Below, piece by piece: positions 63,055 through 64,000 of a DNA stretch of 64,000 nucleotides (position 1 is its first letter; every line of letters begins with the position of its first letter). The translations under genes and the position numbers were made by a program. Below the pieces are notes generated by a model, which was not told the origin of the DNA, ran no database searches, and saw only the letters and a list, made by a program, of their open reading frames with translations. This stretch comes from Brenneria izadpanahii (GTDB lineage Bacteria; Pseudomonadota; Gammaproteobacteria; Enterobacterales; Enterobacteriaceae), in NCBI RefSeq assembly GCF_017569925.1, contig NZ_CP050854.1, positions 806,001 to 870,000 of the forward strand, read 5' to 3'.

Positions 63055-63755
63055 GAGACCACGCTCCGCAGAGGCGGGAAGGTTTGCTCTTTCGGCCCGC
63101 CGGATAAAATAGACCGGCTCGTTCCCCAGCGATGACCGCCGTTGGCCAATTGCAGTACCTGCGGGAAATATTCTTCAACCAAATCCAGATCGTGCAGGAC
63201 CGCCAGGATGGTGCGGCCTTCCTCATGTAACCGTTGGATGATCCCCAGTAGCGCCTGGGTCGTTTGGGTATCAATACCGGTAAACGGTTCATCAAGCAGG
63301 ATAATGGGAGACTGCGTGAGCAACAGACGGGCAAACAAAATACGCTGTAACTGCCCGCCGGACAGCTTGCCGATATGTTGATGGGCGTATTCCGCCATGG
63401 CGACCGCTTCAAGCGCCTGCATCGCCTGGTTCCGCCACTTGGCGCTGATGCCGCGCAGTATGCCGCGGTGGGGCAAACAGCCCATCAGCACCAGATCGTA
63501 GACGCTGATGGGAAATTGCCGATCAAATTCGGAGAGCTGCGGCAGATAGCCAATCGCGCTTTTTCCGCTTTCGGCAATGCAAAAGGAGCCGGAAAGCGCA
63601 GGCAACAGGCTGGCGAGCGTTTTCAGCAGGGTCGATTTTCCACTGCCGTTGGCGCCGATAATCGCCGTCAGCGATCCTTGATTAAAGCACCCGCTCAACG
63701 TCCCCAACGGAGGTTGCCCCCTGTAGCCGAAAGCGAGCTCGCGTAATGTAATCAT
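63051..63755 (-). CDS. Zinc ABC transporter ATPase
   Basis: ZnuC/AztA-like ATPase. The start MITLRELAFGYRG at 63755 gives 234 residues; the longer frame to 63788 would run through the small gene described next. Walker A GANGSGKSTLL, signature LSGGQLQRILFARLL, Walker B IILLDEPFTGID and VLHDLDLVEEYF. It overlaps the permease gene and the upstream small gene by 4 nt each. Confidence 0.93.
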   Translation of the reverse strand: MITLRELAFGYRGQPPLGTLSGCFNQGSLTAIIGANGSGKSTLLKTLASLLPALSGSFCIAESGKSAIGYLPQLSEFDRQFPISVYDLVLMGCLPHRGILRGISAKWRNQAMQALEAVAMAEYAHQHIGKLSGGQLQRILFARLLLTQSPIILLDEPFTGIDTQTTQALLGIIQRLHEEGRTILAVLHDLDLVEEYFPQVLQLANGGHRWGTSRSILSGGPKEQTFPPLRSVVS

Positions 63756-63856
63756 GGCAACATCACCGCCCAGCCAACCAGCAGCCACAGTAGCGACAGC
63801 AGCGCTAATACCAGCAGCATTCGTTTTGATGCGGAGAGGGAGTATAGGCTTGTCAT
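63752..63856 (-). CDS. 34-residue single-span membrane protein coupled to the zinc ATPase gene
   Basis: Small gene from ATG at 63856 to TGA at 63752, whose stop overlaps the ATPase start in ATGA. The peptide begins MTSLYSLSASKRM and continues as one hydrophobic helix LLVLALLSLLWLLVGWAVML ending in P. It lies between the Zur box and the ATPase, so it would be the first gene of the zinc operon. No homologue is recognised. The ribosome site is modest (GCGGAT). Confidence 0.6.
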   Translation of the reverse strand: MTSLYSLSASKRMLLVLALLSLLWLLVGWAVMLP

Positions 63857-63880
63857 CGTAATCCGCTTATTGATTAAAAA

Positions 63881-63895
63881 TGTTATGATATAACA
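63881..63895 (-). promoter_or_regulatory. Zur box of the zinc importer operon
   Basis: TGTTATGATATAACA, a near-perfect palindrome (one mismatch) fitting the Zur consensus around GTTATAATATAAC, with A/T flanks. It lies 25 nt upstream of the small gene. Zinc-bound Zur would repress the operon. Confidence 0.85.
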
Positions 63896-64000
63896 TATCA
63901 AATAAAGGTGAAGGGGAAAGAGGTAAAAAAATTTTTCAACCGAAACTTGCTGACTGAAATGGGCCGGGAAAACGCGAGGTGATTAGCCGCTCAGTGATGA

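Overview
The window is a stretch of Enterobacterales chromosome. Its backbone follows the well-known E. coli order around the dcw cluster and the pyruvate dehydrogenase operon: murE-murF-mraY-murD-ftsW-murG-murC-ddlB-ftsQ-ftsA-ftsZ-lpxC-secM-secA-mutT-yacG-zapD-coaE-guaC-hofC-hofB-ppdD-nadC-ampD-ampE-aroP-pdhR-aceE-aceF-lpd-acnB-yacL. Protein similarity to E. coli is high but clearly not that of the same genus. The extra genes (exported GH51 arabinofuranosidase, catecholate siderophore uptake, a type VI secretion cassette) suggest a plant-associated member of the Pectobacteriaceae (Brenneria/Dickeya/Pectobacterium-like). The genus is an inference.

Layout. 1-13477: cell wall synthesis and division genes, all on +, many with 4-nt overlaps, ending in lpxC. 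13490-19586: a DciA-like DUF721 gene, secM/secA, mutT, and the leftward coaE-zapD-yacG group. 19876-21453: an exported arabinofuranosidase inserted between coaE and guaC, preceded by a strong terminator in its leader. 21884-29119: guaC, the leftward type IV pilus genes ppdD-hofB-hofC (hofB frameshifted), nadC, ampD-ampE. 29193-38427: aroP and the pdhR-aceEF-lpd operon, with a perfect PdhR operator.

38846-51002 (accessory, between lpd and acnB): an exported protein of unknown function with WG-like repeats, an exported alpha/beta hydrolase, an orphan type VI cassette (hcp with an in-frame stop, a papain-like effector candidate, a candidate periplasmic immunity protein), an AraC regulator divergent from a FepA-type receptor, a short Fes/IroE-type esterase, and a chemoreceptor. 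51490-54087: acnB. 54392-60435 (accessory, between acnB and yacL): an Old Yellow Enzyme, fepBDGC with a Fur box, and the C-terminal remnant of an Rpn-family nuclease. 60800-61162: yacL. 61281-63856: a zinc importer operon under a Zur box, beginning with an unlisted 34-residue membrane peptide coupled to the ATPase gene.

How the genes work together. FepA takes a ferric catecholate across the outer membrane, FepB (here apparently a lipoprotein) hands it to FepDGC, and the esterase probably opens the siderophore in the cytoplasm. The two halves of this pathway flank acnB. PdhR adjusts pyruvate dehydrogenase to pyruvate supply. The zinc operon responds to zinc lack. No siderophore biosynthesis genes, tRNA, rRNA, CRISPR array, intact insertion sequence or prophage was seen.
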